Source: Jaltomata sinuosa (Eukaryota; Streptophyta; Magnoliopsida; Solanales; Solanaceae). Taken from it: 64,000 nt of DNA. Below the pieces are notes generated by a model, which made no database searches, was not told the origin of the DNA, and saw only the letters and a program-made list of their open reading frames with translations. Made by a program: the position numbers and the translations under genes. The stretch lies in NCBI GenBank assembly GCA_003996215.1, contig QJPP01001835.1, positions 248,001 to 312,000 of the forward strand, in the 5' to 3' direction. Positions 23,430 through 35,104 of the stretch are shown piece after piece (within the stretch, counting starts at the first letter, position 1; each line of letters starts with the position of its first letter).

Positions 23430-24092
23430 TCTTTCTACAGATAAGCGAGGGTCAGAGGACGGATATAAGTGTGCTTTCGAGCGAGTGAAGTAAGAGTGTT
23501 CAACTAGCTTTTGTCAACACAAACCGGTCTTTTATCTGTTGAAATGAAAAACAACTCAAAAGCCGCTATGTTAGTTTTTTGTTAGTGAAAAATAATACAA
23601 TATATATGGCGAGAAACAAACCCATAGGAATTACTTCAAACACATAAAAGTTGCTTTTCGTCAAGGCAAATTGGTCCACAGGTGGTTTTGACTCAATCAT
23701 TTCAAAGGACAGGATTTTGTCCGTTGATTTGGGATTAGTAGGTTTTGTCAGGAAAGGTTGATTTTGTTGATCTTGTAACATCTCTGCCTATTGTTCTTCT
23801 GAACTCTTCATCGTCTTCGTCAATGTGGAAAAAAAAACCAATTTCTTTAAGACATGGGCCGGGACTTGAAGGCTGCCTACGTATCTCATGAAGGAGAATT
23901 CAGGCCCTACGTAGTTCAAACTTGTGATAGATAAGTTGTCTTATTTCATTTCATCCACTATTCTAAATACAAGGGGAAAGTAAAAGACGACATCGAAAAT
24001 AAAAATAAAGAAACTGAAAGCTAAAACTCTGCTACTTTTGCTACTTTCAGCTCTGGATGATGGGATCTGCTAGACTCTTCTCAATTTTTCCT
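23430..24092 (-). other. Ogre-1 spacer between ORF1b and gag
   Basis: About 660 bases with no convincing gene. One hairpin motif of the repeated type lies at 23875-23919. The matching gap in Ogre-2 (41298-41876) has its copy at 41466-41512 in the same relative place, and the two gaps share sequence around 23640-23760 and 41630-41760. The 71-codon frame at 23566-23781 looks like chance or decay. Confidence 0.6.
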
Positions 24093-25103
24093 TCAAGGAT
24101 GATAAGGGGGAAACTCCAGCTCGATATTTCCCATGTCAATGAGGTATTCCAAATCAACCCGAAAGTGGCGGCAAGTTTCTATATCGTGGCCTCCGACCCC
24201 TTTGTGGTAGAGGCAAACTTCTTTCCCCTGACGCCAAGCCCTGGGCATCTTCCCCGGTATCCTTTCTACGGGCTCCAAGATCCTGGTTTGGACCAGCTTA
24301 GTATAGATTTCATAGTAAGTGTCCTGGAAGACAGTGAAATCATAGCGATGAATCGTCATTTCCTCAGTGATGGGCATGCCATGGCCAACTTGGTCACAAG
24401 CAAGGATGGTTTGGGGCCCCCATAAATGGCTTATCTGGCTGTTAGTGATCATGCGGTAAATCTGGGCTCTTAGGGAATTGCATTCATTGGTAGTGTGTCC
24501 TCTGAGACGTGGATGATAGGCGCACTCTTTGTGCTCATTGTGAGGGTGACATCTGAATCCCTCAGATTGGTTAGGATGCAGGACCCCCATAGTTTTCAGG
24601 GTCTCGTAAATTTCTGAACAGAGAATCACCTTTGGATTTTTGGTTTATTCACGAAAGTGAACTTTGAGGGTGATGGGCTTCCCTCCTGGCCTGAATCTGG
24701 AAGGCCAAATAGCAACACCCTTGACCTTAGTCCAGTGGCGGACTCTCGTGTCAAAGAGTTGGCCCCCTTCAGTAGTGGGCACTTGCTCATTGTCTTCGGG
24801 TTCTTCAGTTACTCTTTCCTTCCCTTTGTTAACTTGTTCCAATCCTTCAGTGACATCCTCAAACTTTAGGAGCAATACTTTGAGTTTTAGGTCAAAGTTT
24901 TGTTCAGTCTTAGTCTCAGTTTTTCCCAGTATTTGGTCAATCGCATCAATCCTTTCTTTAGCCTTGGCAGTTTGCTCTTCCACCTCCTTGGACCGAGCTA
25001 AGGTAATTTCCATAAGTTGGTTGATTCTCTCATGTTTTCTCTGAACCTCCTCCGTTTCCTCTTGTATCCTTAGCATTCCTTCTCGCATAGTCACGACCTC
25101 CAT
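24093..25103 (-). pseudogene. Ogre-1 ORF1b, coiled coil plus two gag-like zinc knuckles (one stop)
   Basis: A 337-codon frame broken by a single TAA near 24645. The N-terminal 90 or so residues are a charged coiled coil (EEVQRKHERINQLME, KERIDAIDQILGKTE). After an acidic linker comes HWTKVKGVAIWPSRFRPGG. Then there are two C-x2-H-x5-H-x4-C knuckles, CAYHPRLRGHTTNEC and CLYHKGVGGHDIETC, each followed by a similar helix (YRMITNSQI, LEYLIDMGNIEL) and ending in EFPPYHP. Ogre-2 encodes an intact 321-residue version. The function is unknown. The knuckles suggest RNA binding, possibly with Gag. It lies upstream of gag, where Ogre elements carry their extra ORF1. Confidence 0.75.
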
Positions 25104-25639
25104 TTCAACCTTTCCTGAAAGAACTGAGATTTTTTAGGAAGTTTTTATAAGGCTTTAGGATTTTCGGAGAAACTTGGAAGACTTGGAGTGTTTTGGTCGT
25201 ACTTTACATAGTGGGCATATATATTTTTTGGCCTACGGTGTTCTAGAAAATTTTGGCATGGAGTGGACCAATTTTCCATTGATTCAAGCAACACACATAG
25301 CACATAAAACAATTTATATCACAATAATATCATGCTAATATCGCATCCTAACTGGGTGACCTTTTTATGCCAAGGTTAGGCCTAGCGAGTTTGAAAGACG
25401 TATGTGACGTATCTGAACCATTCTATTGCCCCCAAAATAGCATGTATATATAAATGGAAAACTTCCCTTTTTTAATTGGTTACAAATGCTAGTCGAAAGG
25501 GGAATACATTTTAGGGGAAAGGATATTTGCACAAAAGTCACGCCCACGCAGGGGCGAATTTAGGTAAAGTAAAGACATACATGGAAATAAAACCCACGGA
25601 GGGGCTAAGATACTAAATATATGACAAGGAAGGTCCTCC
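25104..25639 (-). other. Ogre-1 spacer between ORF1a and ORF1b
   Basis: About 540 bases with no supported gene. The short frames at 25365-25547 and 25489-25671 match Ogre-2 non-coding sequence near 39740-39950, for example the paired 'cccctgcgtggg' words. The equivalent Ogre-2 gap also holds a (TA)20 tract that is absent here. Confidence 0.55.
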
Positions 25640-27184
25640 CTAGGTCCTTCTCCTCTTGGATGCTCTGGCAATGCTCCTAAGCTCGAATTGGCTCAACCAC
25701 ATGTCACTCTGGAGTCTCACCACTTGTTCATGCATAGGCAATGCCCCGGCCTCTAAGGCTTTCCTGTTCATTTTTGAATCAAGCTGGGCTATTCCCATTC
25801 TCATATCTTCGAGTTCCTGAGTCAACCCTGCTATAGTGTGTCGATCTTCTTCCTTTTTCATAAGAAATTCTCTCTCTTCTAGCCATTTCCTCTTGGAGAT
25901 TCAGTAATTGGAGATGGGGATTGGGTCTGGAGTTAACCCATGGTTCTGATATAAATACTTCTGCAATGTCTTCCTTCAACCACTGCTTATAGCCATCCAT
26001 ATACCCGGGATCAAACCTGTCTGGGGCCAAAGCCTCTAGACCCATTTTCTCAAGTGTCTTCCAATTATGCCGGATCCTCGAAGCTTTCGGGACTTTTTCA
26101 TGTTCCTCATAGTCGATGACATAACAACCCATGCGAACGGTAGCTGGCTCGATTTGAACCCTTCCAAATTGTCTAAGAACCCTTTGCGGAGCATAAGGTC
26201 GGATCCCGCAAATTTCCGAGAGAGGGAGGAAAGCCAGGTCATGACATTTCACAATTACTTTTTTCGAGTGAAAATCATCGAACATCATCTGCACATTATC
26301 TTCTCCAACTCACAAAAATCTTGGGCCCATCCTATCTTGGTCCTATTTTCAGTGCCTCTATCCCTAAGCACTTCTGCCAACACTGCAAAATTATCGATTC
26401 CATCTGGGTTGGGAATTTCTTTGCTTCCGTTATCTTTGGCTAGATGCTTGAGAATCCAATAATGTAGGAGTAGGTTGCACCCTTGGAAGTAACGATGACC
26501 ATTCTTGCATTTTCCCAACGCTCTATAAATATCAGATAAGATGACTGGTACTAGAGGAAAATAGCTGACGATGGTTCCCTCTGTCAGGCCATGGAACATG
26601 GTATGGGCCACCATTATTATTCGGGTGTTTATGTGGAGTTGTTCATTTAGATGGAATACCATGATTCCTAAAAGAGAAACAGCGAATGCCAAGGCTCGGG
26701 TCTTGTCCCACTCTTGAAACGTGTAGAATTCGCCTTGGTACTGAGAGAACCCTTCCCTAGAGGAAAAATGGTTGTAGAGTTCTTGAAAGGAGATACTTGG
26801 ACCCCTTATCCATGGGCATTGATTCTCCCGCAAGTGGAGATACTTTGCAATCTGAGTCGGGGTGGGTTTATTCGGTATTAAGATGCCTTGTTGAGGCCTT
26901 AATCTCCTTTCATTGGCTGTACCCGCGGTCTCTAGGCAATCCCGTAGTTCTTCTATTGTTGGGTTCATTTCCATCGTTCCGAATTGGAACACCATTTTAT
27001 TGTTGTCGCAATACCCCGTTAAAACCTCGATCAGTTCTGGCCAGGCCTCCATATCTAATAAATACGGAAAATATCCCATATACTAACGGACTGTCCTCTG
27101 ACGGTTAGGAACCAGATTTATCCACCAAATTCGGAGGAGGAGAGGCGCCTCTTTTACCATGTCAAACTTGAGGAATTTTGACAT
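25640..27184 (-). pseudogene. Ogre-1 ORF1a, plant-mobile-domain-like protein (broken)
   Basis: The frame opens with ATG at 27184 (MSKFLKFDMVKEAP), meets a TAG after about 33 codons, and continues open to 26285. It shifts frame for 25779-26294 and returns for 25640-25861. The main stretch contains WPELIEVLTGYCDNNKMVF and FQFGTMEMNPTIEELRDCLE, then an IPNPDGIDNFAVLAEVLRDR segment and a lysine/arginine-rich tail with a coiled coil (TIAGLTQELEDMRMGIAQL) ending KRRRT. The 'F-x-x-G-x-M-x-x-T-x-x-(D/E)' pattern and helical context resemble the plant mobile domain found in some plant transposon-derived proteins. The resemblance is by eye. The role in the element is not known. Confidence 0.6.
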
Positions 27185-27719
27185 CCTACAAAATAGAATA
27201 ACTTGTTAGGCCCCACCCCAGGACAATAGTCCGGTTACAACACATACCTCTTTCAAGCAACACGTAGTTGGATGCTATGTCGTTGGGTCGGAAACCCGTT
27301 GACATGTTTTGGTGGTTTACTAATGGACTTGGATATTAAGACATCCTAGGCTAATGCCTATTTTCAGGATTTGGCTTCGCTTTATCCTGAGTTTCTAGAA
27401 TAGGTTTCGAAATTGACCGGGAACCCGGGAGGACAATCCATGTTTGAAACAACAAATGACCATTAAACGACCGCGGTTCAACTACTTCACTCGTCTGTTT
27501 CAAAAATTGTGTGTTTTGTCAAGAACGACCGCAAAGATTTGCGTAATCGCCTTTTTACCCCTAATGAATTCTAATGCTTTGCCAAGAGAGGCGAAAAATG
27601 CCATGAACAGTTTATAATTGCGGAAAAAGTAAACAATTTAAGGAAAGCAATAAAGTTACAATTATTACAATTTCTGAATAGTTAGTTTCAAACAATAAGG
27701 TTAGAACCTAGTTGAATTA
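27185..27719 (-). other. Ogre-1 leader
   Basis: About 535 non-coding bases between PBS and ORF1a. The last bases before the ATG read TATTCTATTTTGTAGG on the minus strand, which resembles a 3' splice site. Ogre-2 has TCTGTTTTGTAGG at the same place (39671-39683). A leader intron is possible but no donor was identified. Confidence 0.5.
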
Positions 27720-27737
27720 TTCCCAGCAGAGTCACCA
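27720..27737 (-). other. Ogre-1 primer binding site
   Basis: Four bases inside the 5' LTR the minus strand reads TGGTGACTCTGCTGGGAA. It is complementary in type to the 3' end of tRNA-Arg, the primer reported for Ogre elements. Ogre-2 has the same site with TGG changed to CGA (39095-39111). Confidence 0.85.
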
Positions 27738-27741
27738 TTTC

Positions 27742-30700
27742 TGTTTTGATCCTTTTCGGGCATGGACGGAAAAAACATGGCTTTGTTCGTTGAAAAATTC
27801 GTTTCGAAAATCTAATTAAAGTTTTCGAAATGTCTTGAATTTAAAGCAAGAGTCGCCACTTAGTTTTTATAAAGTAAAAACCAAGAATAATTTATAAGAA
27901 TTTTTAAAATCCAAAACAGATAAAGACTTTAAAAATTAAGAGATTAAGGGTAAGGGTTTAAGTTAATACTCTTGGAAGGGTGTTAAGGCACCAAGAGTAT
28001 CCGCTAACTCGCGGTTGCCCGGGCTTGTTTGAAAAAACTAACTCATTTTGACTAACTAAAAAAAGTTCTTTGATTTTAAAAGACAGATTTATATATAAGA
28101 GGGTTATTCTATAAAGACAATATGAAAGAGTTTGTTTTACATAAAAGAGTTGATTTTAAGCAATTAAGCAAGTGAAGCAGTAAGTTATTACATAAAAAAT
28201 ATTTATAAAAAATGTTGATGTCGTTTGGGGATAATTTAAAATGTTAATCCCTGTCCTAATACTAGTGTGTGGGCCCTCTTTAGGCCCACCGCCGATTTTT
28301 GATTTGGACTTAGTCCATTTTGTCAATTTTTCAGCCCTTTGGGCTACTGCTGCTGCCGAATGTTATGGGCTTTGGCCCAATTTATTTATTCAGTCCATTT
28401 TGGACTTTTTCCGATGTAGCGCTTGGGCTTGGCCCATTTTCTTCTTCAGCTACTTCTCCTTCTTTTCAACAACTCGACCCTTTTGGGCTTTGAACAAGCT
28501 GGTCCGGATAGTTGTTGGGCTAGGCCCAACTGAAGAAATGCAAAGGGGTATTTTGGGAGTCCAATTGGACTCCACCATATTTCATGCATAGAAAGAGTAA
28601 AAATAGATAAAGATTAGTACATATTTTAACTAAATTAAGCAAGAGTAATTCAAACAGTGTAGATTTCACACTTAAGAGAAATATACGCAGATATTTATAC
28701 CAAATTAAGCACATGAGACAGGGACACTCATACAATAGAATCATTAATTTTATCACTTAAGACATATGTTTTATGAAACTTAGCCATTTCAAAATATTCA
28801 TATGGATTAACCATTTTCCAGAAAATCAATAAGGGGTTAGGGAGTGGTTCAAACAAGACATGTATTCTTAGATGCACAGAAGTGGTATCACATAGGCATA
28901 AGGCACATATTCAACATTTTTCAATACTTACATTTAAACATATAGAGCAGATTCCATATAATTTGAACAGAAGACTAATTTAAGAACCTAATCTGGAAAT
29001 CACATACCAGTCATAGATAAGTCAAGAAGGCTGGACAAATTTTAAACATCAATTACTAGTTGAAACTCATTTGAGAACCAGGGAAAGGGCATTTAGAAGA
29101 GACTATTATCATGGTAAAGATCAAAACCATTCCACAGTTGTAACATAATTTCACAACACAGACTGAACCTAAGATAACATCATGCTTAAAACAACAGCCA
29201 AATCCTACCATTTCATAGTTCATATGTAGCACACAAAATAGGCAATGAAGACAAATATATTTATTGAAGGATAGATCAGAAGAACTTACAGAGGTGAAGA
29301 GCATGTCATGAGAGGATATGACTCACCTCTAGTTCCTAATCATAACAGAGTTCTTATGCATACAACAACATAGGATTTAACATTTCCAAACCAGACTTAA
29401 ATAAATTCTAAACCATGATTAACAAGCTCACACACAGTCATTTTAATATGATCAAGTCAGTAAAGAAAAAGGAAAAGAAGCTGGATAGGAGCTTTAATCA
29501 AGCCTAAAGGAATTAGGGGAGACATAGGGAATGATTTCTCAACAGTAACCCTCTTGTCAATTAGTTCTAACAATAAGTCTAAAATCCATGGCATTTTCAT
29601 GTCACACAAGACAAACTAGGAACCAATGGAAATCATGAAGTTTTTAAGAGGATACAGCATTCAAAAACTATTACACGTACCAACTTAATCATGAGAAAAC
29701 AACACCAGAACTTGACCCAATTCATTTACACAAGTTAACATCATCTTATAACCATTTTGACATTAACAAGGCAGTAAAGGGGAAAAAGGAAGAGGAAAGT
29801 AGGATCTCTACCAAATTGTGGAAAACAAGGGAAACAGGAAGGGGTTGAACATTAATAAACAAGTATAACATTCATATACATGTCATATAAATCCAAACAA
29901 GAATTGATAGAACTTATCAGCACTCAAGCTAATCTAGACATCATCCTAAGTGTAAGAAAGTAACACTAACAGTTCATGTATACAAGTTGGTATCACACAC
30001 AACAAGAAACAGTAAGGAAAAAGAAGAAAGCAGGACAAGAATAAGATCAAAGCAATTTAGGATGAACAAGAAGGGGTCAAGCATTTATCATGAAACCAAT
30101 CCCTAATCTTAATAACAAATTCATGTTCAAGGTTCTGGCATTTAATCATCATATAAGTCAAACACAGGCTAATGAAATCAAGGGGTTTATACAGGGGAAG
30201 GGAAAACAAGTGTAAAAATCATCACAAATAGCCATGAGCAAAAGATATCAACACTTAATCAATACATATACGAAATATTAGTCTAGGCAAAGTTGGTAAG
30301 CCAATAAGAACATGATTATGAAGAGGGGTTGGGGAACAAACAAGGTTCAAAACCAAACATTTTTATGAACAAAGCCAGACAGATTTAACATCATTTAACA
30401 ACAATCTAGGCTCAAATTTATGCTCATACTCATTGTTTTAACATAGTCAAACAGAAACAGTGAAACACCACACTTATAACACAAGATATCTACTCAAAAT
30501 CATCATAATATTAATCTAACATTAAACACATATTTTAATGCTAACAAACAAGACCAGAACCAGATTTCATCACAGTTTAAACATCATAGATGTAAAATGA
30601 AAATGAAAATAGTAAAAGGGAGAGGGTAAGAGGTTACCTTTTTTAGGGCAGCAACTCGGGCTTCAAACCTCACCGGAAAAGCTTGCCACCACTGGAGTAT

Positions 30701-31985
30701 GACCCAACCCTTTTTAGAACTTGAATTTTTTAGTGTTTTCTTCCCCAACAGCTGACTGGTTTCGTGAGGTTAGAGAAACAATTCTCTAAAACCCCCAATA
30801 TTTTCCCAAAATCATCTCCTTTACATGCAGCCGGGGGGGTATTTATAGGGAATTTCAGGTGAAAATGGGGGGGAAAACCAGAGGGGTTTTTGGGGATATT
30901 GCTGAGGAATTCAAATTCCTCAGCTGGAGCAACGTTCACAGCAAGAACTTGTACGAAATTGTACAAATTTTACGGATTTAGCAGAGAGGAGTGACACCTG
31001 GAGCTTCTGGAAGTTTCTCAACTTTGCCAGCTCAATTTTGGACGGAGCTAGGGATGACTTTTGGGAATTTTGATGGAGTTAGAGCCATTGTTGATGCTGA
31101 GCTATTAGGAATGGTACCATCTTGGTATAAATCTTGAGTGAGGTTCGGAGAAAAAGGACGATTGGAGGTGTGGATTCATTCCATGTCACCTCTTTCAGTA
31201 CCTTCGTGGTATAATTCTCGTGCCTAACACGCAATTTGGTACGGGGAAATGAAGAAGAAGAGGGAATGATGGAGGCGGCGGCTAGGGTTTGATATGAGGG
31301 TTGAGAGAAAATGAGCAAAGGGTCGTTAGTCATCTGTTGTGTTAGAGAAAAAAGGATAGAAGAGTATATGAGTGATGTTGGGCCGGGTCGGTCGGGTCAG
31401 GCGGGTAAAATGTGTTGGGCTAGGCGGATGAAAGAGTTGGGCCAGCCGAGTTAGGGGATTTTCTGGCCCTAATGGAGGCTGAAGCAAAGGGTTTATAAGG
31501 GTGTTTAAAGTTAGGTTTAAGGAGGTATCCAAATTACGCATAAATTGATGAAATTCGGCTAGAATTTAAATGATTTAAGGAATTAGGCTAGCATTGGAAT
31601 ATCGATGAACTAATTACAATCAATTCATGAGCTCATTTAACTTAAACGAATTGAAATAATTATTGAATTTAACACTTAATTACCTCTTAATAATTATGAA
31701 ATTAATTTATTCAATTAACTTGGAGGAAAATCAAGCGTTCACTTCTTAAAAAGGATTTTCTTGTGAATTTAAACTCTAAAATAGCTCTTAAAGTGAACTT
31801 TATATAAATTTCACATGACTAAATATGAAAAAATATAAATTATTACTCAGAACTATCATAAAGATTATTTGGAAAATATTTTATCCCCCTTTTTTACAAA
31901 AATAATTATTACAAAAATTGTTTGAAATTTAAAAAAAGGCTCAAGATTAATTTGTAATGTGGCGGGTAAAAATTGGGTGTCAACA
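27742..31985 (-). repeat. Ogre-1 5' LTR
   Basis: A 4.24 kb direct repeat of 7779-12116. It begins tgttttgatcc and ends gtgtcaaca on the plus strand, followed by the duplicated ATAAG at 31986-31990. It drives the element toward lower coordinates from the TATA-like word at 30840-30847. The frames inside it, such as 28241-28591 and 31079-31333, recur or are broken in the other LTR and have no family motif. Confidence 0.95.
30840..30847 (-). promoter_or_regulatory. TATA-like box of the Ogre-1 5' LTR
   Basis: Minus strand CTATAAATACCCCCC. It is conserved in position with the copies at 10934, 36196 and 51415. It is the likely core promoter of Ogre-1, placing transcription start some 30 bases toward lower coordinates. 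Confidence 0.6.
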
Positions 31986-31990
31986 ATAAG

Positions 31991-33631
31991 CAAGACTCCC
32001 AGTCATCAACCTGACTTAACAGCTACATGAGACATGTTCAAACACAGTTAACAAACCATATATGATTTTAACATATCATTTCAAGTAGCCCTAATCACCC
32101 AAGGATCCCTAGGACATTGTCTACCAGGCAATCCTAGTTTACACAAGAACAACCCCATCATTTAAACATACCAACCCAGCCACTCATGGACTAACATGTA
32201 ATAAATACATCACAACAAATAAGCCAATTCACTCATGGTACCCACACACAGAAGGACAACCAAACATGTACCAGGCGTGGTACCCGAGCAACCATAATAG
32301 AATCTGTACCAAGTATAGTACCCGAGCCAACAATTTATCTATACCAGGTGTGGTACATGGTCAACCGAAGAATCATAGATATCACAACAATCACAAACAC
32401 AATGAATACAAACCACACTTGTAAAGCCAACAAGTATTTATGACAAGTTCATTGCATGAGATTGACAACAAGATATTATTTAACATTCATTCCCTTATTC
32501 CCTAAACACGTATTGTACAAGCAATACTAATGAAATAGTTAACATGCACATATAACGTAATTTGGGTCATAATTCAACCATCACCTACCTTAACTCAAGC
32601 CCGAATGCTCTACTGGATCGGAGCTTTCCTGTTTCTTGAAACTCTAGCTTGATCTTGGTCTAAAACAATAACACAAACACAAAATCAACGAAAATAGCCT
32701 AAATATTCCCGAATTACATCTAAATCCTAACCCCAAGCCAATTTCATATCCATCCCACCCATCCTAGGGTCCTCCCACCTTACATTCACCTATTTACTAC
32801 CAATTCTATGGTTATGCTAGTGAATTACGGTAAGGAATCTTTAAATAAAAACCAAGTTCAAGAAACCTAGGTTTTTCATCTACACATTTCCCTTTTTCAC
32901 CAAAACATCCATCATAGATTGAGTGAAACCCTTCCCAAAGCCCGTAACTATCGATTCTAAGCCACACGAATCAAAGTACTAGATTAGGGGAACAAAATTA
33001 TATACCTTAGTGAAGGATTATGGTGGAAAAGTGTTGAGGATCGCTCAAAATCGCCATAGCCCTCCCCAAAACATTCTTGAGAAATAATGAATATTTTTGG
33101 GAAAGTTTCTGCATTTACAACGACTTATCCTACTATAGCGCCCGATCCTGCTATAACAGCACTGCTGTAGCAAAAGCTGCCCATTATAGCGGGGTTGACC
33201 GCCTTTGACTCCTGTTATAGCGAGAATTTCTTCGCTATAGCAGTATCACGGTAGAAGCGTGTCACCTACTATAGGAGCTGACATGGGACAAAAACTTGGG
33301 AATCCTCCCAGTTTTGCCCATTTTGCAACACACCTTTAAACCTTGACATTTCAGACCAACCCATTTATGTCAAATTTGATATCGGGAGTTATACTCACCC
33401 GAATTCATTTCTGAAAAGTCCTATGGACTCCTTAACTCCTTAGCTAATAAAAAAACTAGCTCAAACCTTCGTATTTTGCCCAATCCTTTGCAAGATTTCC
33501 CTAGGCCTCACTCGCTCAGATTTCATTCGAGACTAGCCTAGCCCGAAATTTTCAACTCCCCAACCCAGAAGTTTTTTAACCTGATTTCTCTCATAAAAAG
33601 GTCACCCATAATGATGGGAAGATTAATTACA
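31991..33631 (-). repeat. CHR-2 3' LTR, main fragment
   Basis: Continuation of the LTR fragment ending at 7778. It matches 57725-59417 of the 5' LTR and ends gattaattaca at 33631. It contains 'accaggtgtggtacccgagccaac'-type short repeats near 32270-32350 and a cluster of gctatagcg words at about 33130-33245. It has no coding content. Confidence 0.92.
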
Positions 33632-34088
33632 ATAGATACCAATTTACCCATCGTTTATCCTCGAATGATCAAATAAGAAAAATGAGATAAATCAAGAAGA
33701 AGGTAGTACCTGAATCCTCAAACAAGTGAAGCTACTTGTCCCGCATGTACTTCTCAGTTTCCCAAGTGGCTTCTTCAATCGGATCATGCTTCCATTGAAC
33801 CTTCACTGATCTAATTTCCTTTGTCCTCAACTTTCGAACATCCTGTTCAAGAATAGCAACCGGCTCATCTTTATATTGTAGGTCGTTGTCTAATAAGACT
33901 GAATCCCATTTGATGATGTAATCCCTATCCCTATGGTATCTCTTCAACATGGATACATGGAAAACTGGATGGACTCCACATAAACTGCGCGGCAATGCTA
34001 ACATGTAAGCTACCGGACCCACACTTTCGAGAATCTTAAATGGACCAATATATCGAGGGCTAAGATTACCCCTTTTGACAAACCTCAT
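33632..34088 (-). pseudogene. CHR-2 integrase C-terminus and chromodomain
   Basis: An open minus-strand frame of 118 codons (34088 to 33732) reads GNLSPRYIGPFKILESVGPVAYML, HPVFHVSMLKRYHRD and DEPVAILEQDVRKLRTKEI. The chromodomain follows: SVKVQWKHDPIEEATWETE with both tryptophans kept. The tail is cut by a stop at 33732 and the 5' side is frameshifted near 34090. The domain binds chromatin and is diagnostic of chromoviruses (Tekay/Del type by context). It is better preserved than in CHR-1 or CHR-3. Confidence 0.9.
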
Positions 34089-35104
34089 TACCCCTTCATA
34101 GGTGACACCTTAAACAGAACCTGTTCATCAACCTGAAATGACATATCTCTTACCTTTCGATCGGAATACTCTTTTTTCCTGCTTTGGGCTGCTAATAACT
34201 TGGTTTGGATACGTTTCAATTCTTTCTGAGCTTCCTTTACCAAATCAATGCCCAAAGGCTTCACATCACTACCTCGAACTACCCTATGGGCGATCTATAT
34301 CTCCTCTCATAAAGTGCCTTGAATAGTGCCATGTCAATACTAGAGCGATAACTGTTGTTGTATGAGAATTCACACAAAATAAGAACTGATCCCAATGGCC
34401 CTCGAAATCAATCACACATTTTCTCAGCATATTTTTTTCCAGTACATGAATCATCCTATCAGACTGACCATCCGTCCGAGGATGAAAAGCTGTGATAAAA
34501 TTAAGCTGGGTACCCAACTCTTCGTGCAACTTGCCACAGAACTTAGAAGTAAACTGCGAACCTCTGTCTGAAATGATGGAAAGTGGAACCCTATGAAACC
34601 TTACTATCTCCTTGTCATTGATCTTGGCCAACTGCTGGGAGTTATAATCCACCCTGACTGGAATGAAATGGGTTGATTTAGTCAGCCTGTCTACGATGAC
34701 CCAAATTGATTCATACTTCCCTAAGGTCTTAGGAAGACCTACCACGAAGTCCATGGCTATCCTTTCCCACTTCGACTCAGGAATGAGAATCCTTTGAAGC
34801 AAACCTGCAGGACTTTGATGTTCATACTTCACCTGCTGACAATTGTGACACCTGGATACATATTCTACAATGTCCCTTTTCAGCCCAAGCCACCAACAAA
34901 GGTTCCTTAAGTCCCGGTACATTTTGGTAAAGCCTGGATGAATAGAGTATCGTGAAGCATGAGCTTCAGCTAACACATTCTGAACCAAGCATCAATCCGA
35001 GGGACACATATCTGCCCTCTAAAACACAACACCCGACACGCATCAAATGTGGAGTCCAGGGTCTCCCCAGATACCACCTTGTTCTGGAGCTTATTTAATT
35101 GCAC
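34089..35104 (-). pseudogene. CHR-2 integrase
   Basis: The 234-codon open frame (34988-34284) covers the zinc-binding HASRYSIHPGFTKMYRD and CHNCQQVKYEH motifs, MDFVVGLPK with the first catalytic Asp, and LSIISDRGSQFTSKF with the second. The third position reads FHPRTDGQSDR, where Asp replaces the usual Glu. A stop after the core and frameshifts at 34090-34284 break it. Upstream, the RNase H-integrase tether (35000-35099) is cut by Ogre-2, and the polyprotein resumes at 53917. The last five bases, TGCAC at 35100-35104, are the duplicated target of Ogre-2. Confidence 0.9.

Larger units (their letters stand above)
7779..31985 (-). mobile_element. Ogre-1: complete Ogre/Tat-lineage Ty3/gypsy retrotransposon
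   Basis: The element is 24,207 bp long, with direct LTRs at 7779-12116 and 27742-31985. It is flanked by the perfect duplication ATAAG (7774-7778 and 31986-31990) and ends in TG and CA. On its own (minus) strand the LTR begins TGTTGACACCCAATTTTTAC. The PBS matches the tRNA-Arg-type site known from Ogre elements, and a purine-rich tract precedes the 3' LTR. Gene order is ORF1a, ORF1b, gag, protease, G-patch-like segment, intron, RT, RNase H, second RNase H, integrase, then a long 3' untranslated region with tandem repeats. Size, dual RNase H, extra ORF1 and the intron all fit the Ogre/Tat lineage. Every reading frame carries stops or frameshifts, so it cannot encode its own proteins now. Confidence 0.95.

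Noticed and set aside
24057..24425. A 122-codon plus-strand frame opposite ORF1b
   Set aside because: It is a shadow of the minus-strand ORF1b. The minus frame carries the zinc knuckles that are conserved with Ogre-2.
27720..27737. Possible tRNA gene fragment
   Set aside because: Only the short tRNA 3'-end complement is present and it sits directly inside the LTR, so it is a primer binding site. No cloverleaf was found.
28241..28591. A 116-codon plus-strand frame with hydrophobic residues
   Set aside because: It lies inside the Ogre-1 5' LTR, is antisense to the element, has no recognisable domain, and the copy in the other LTR is broken.
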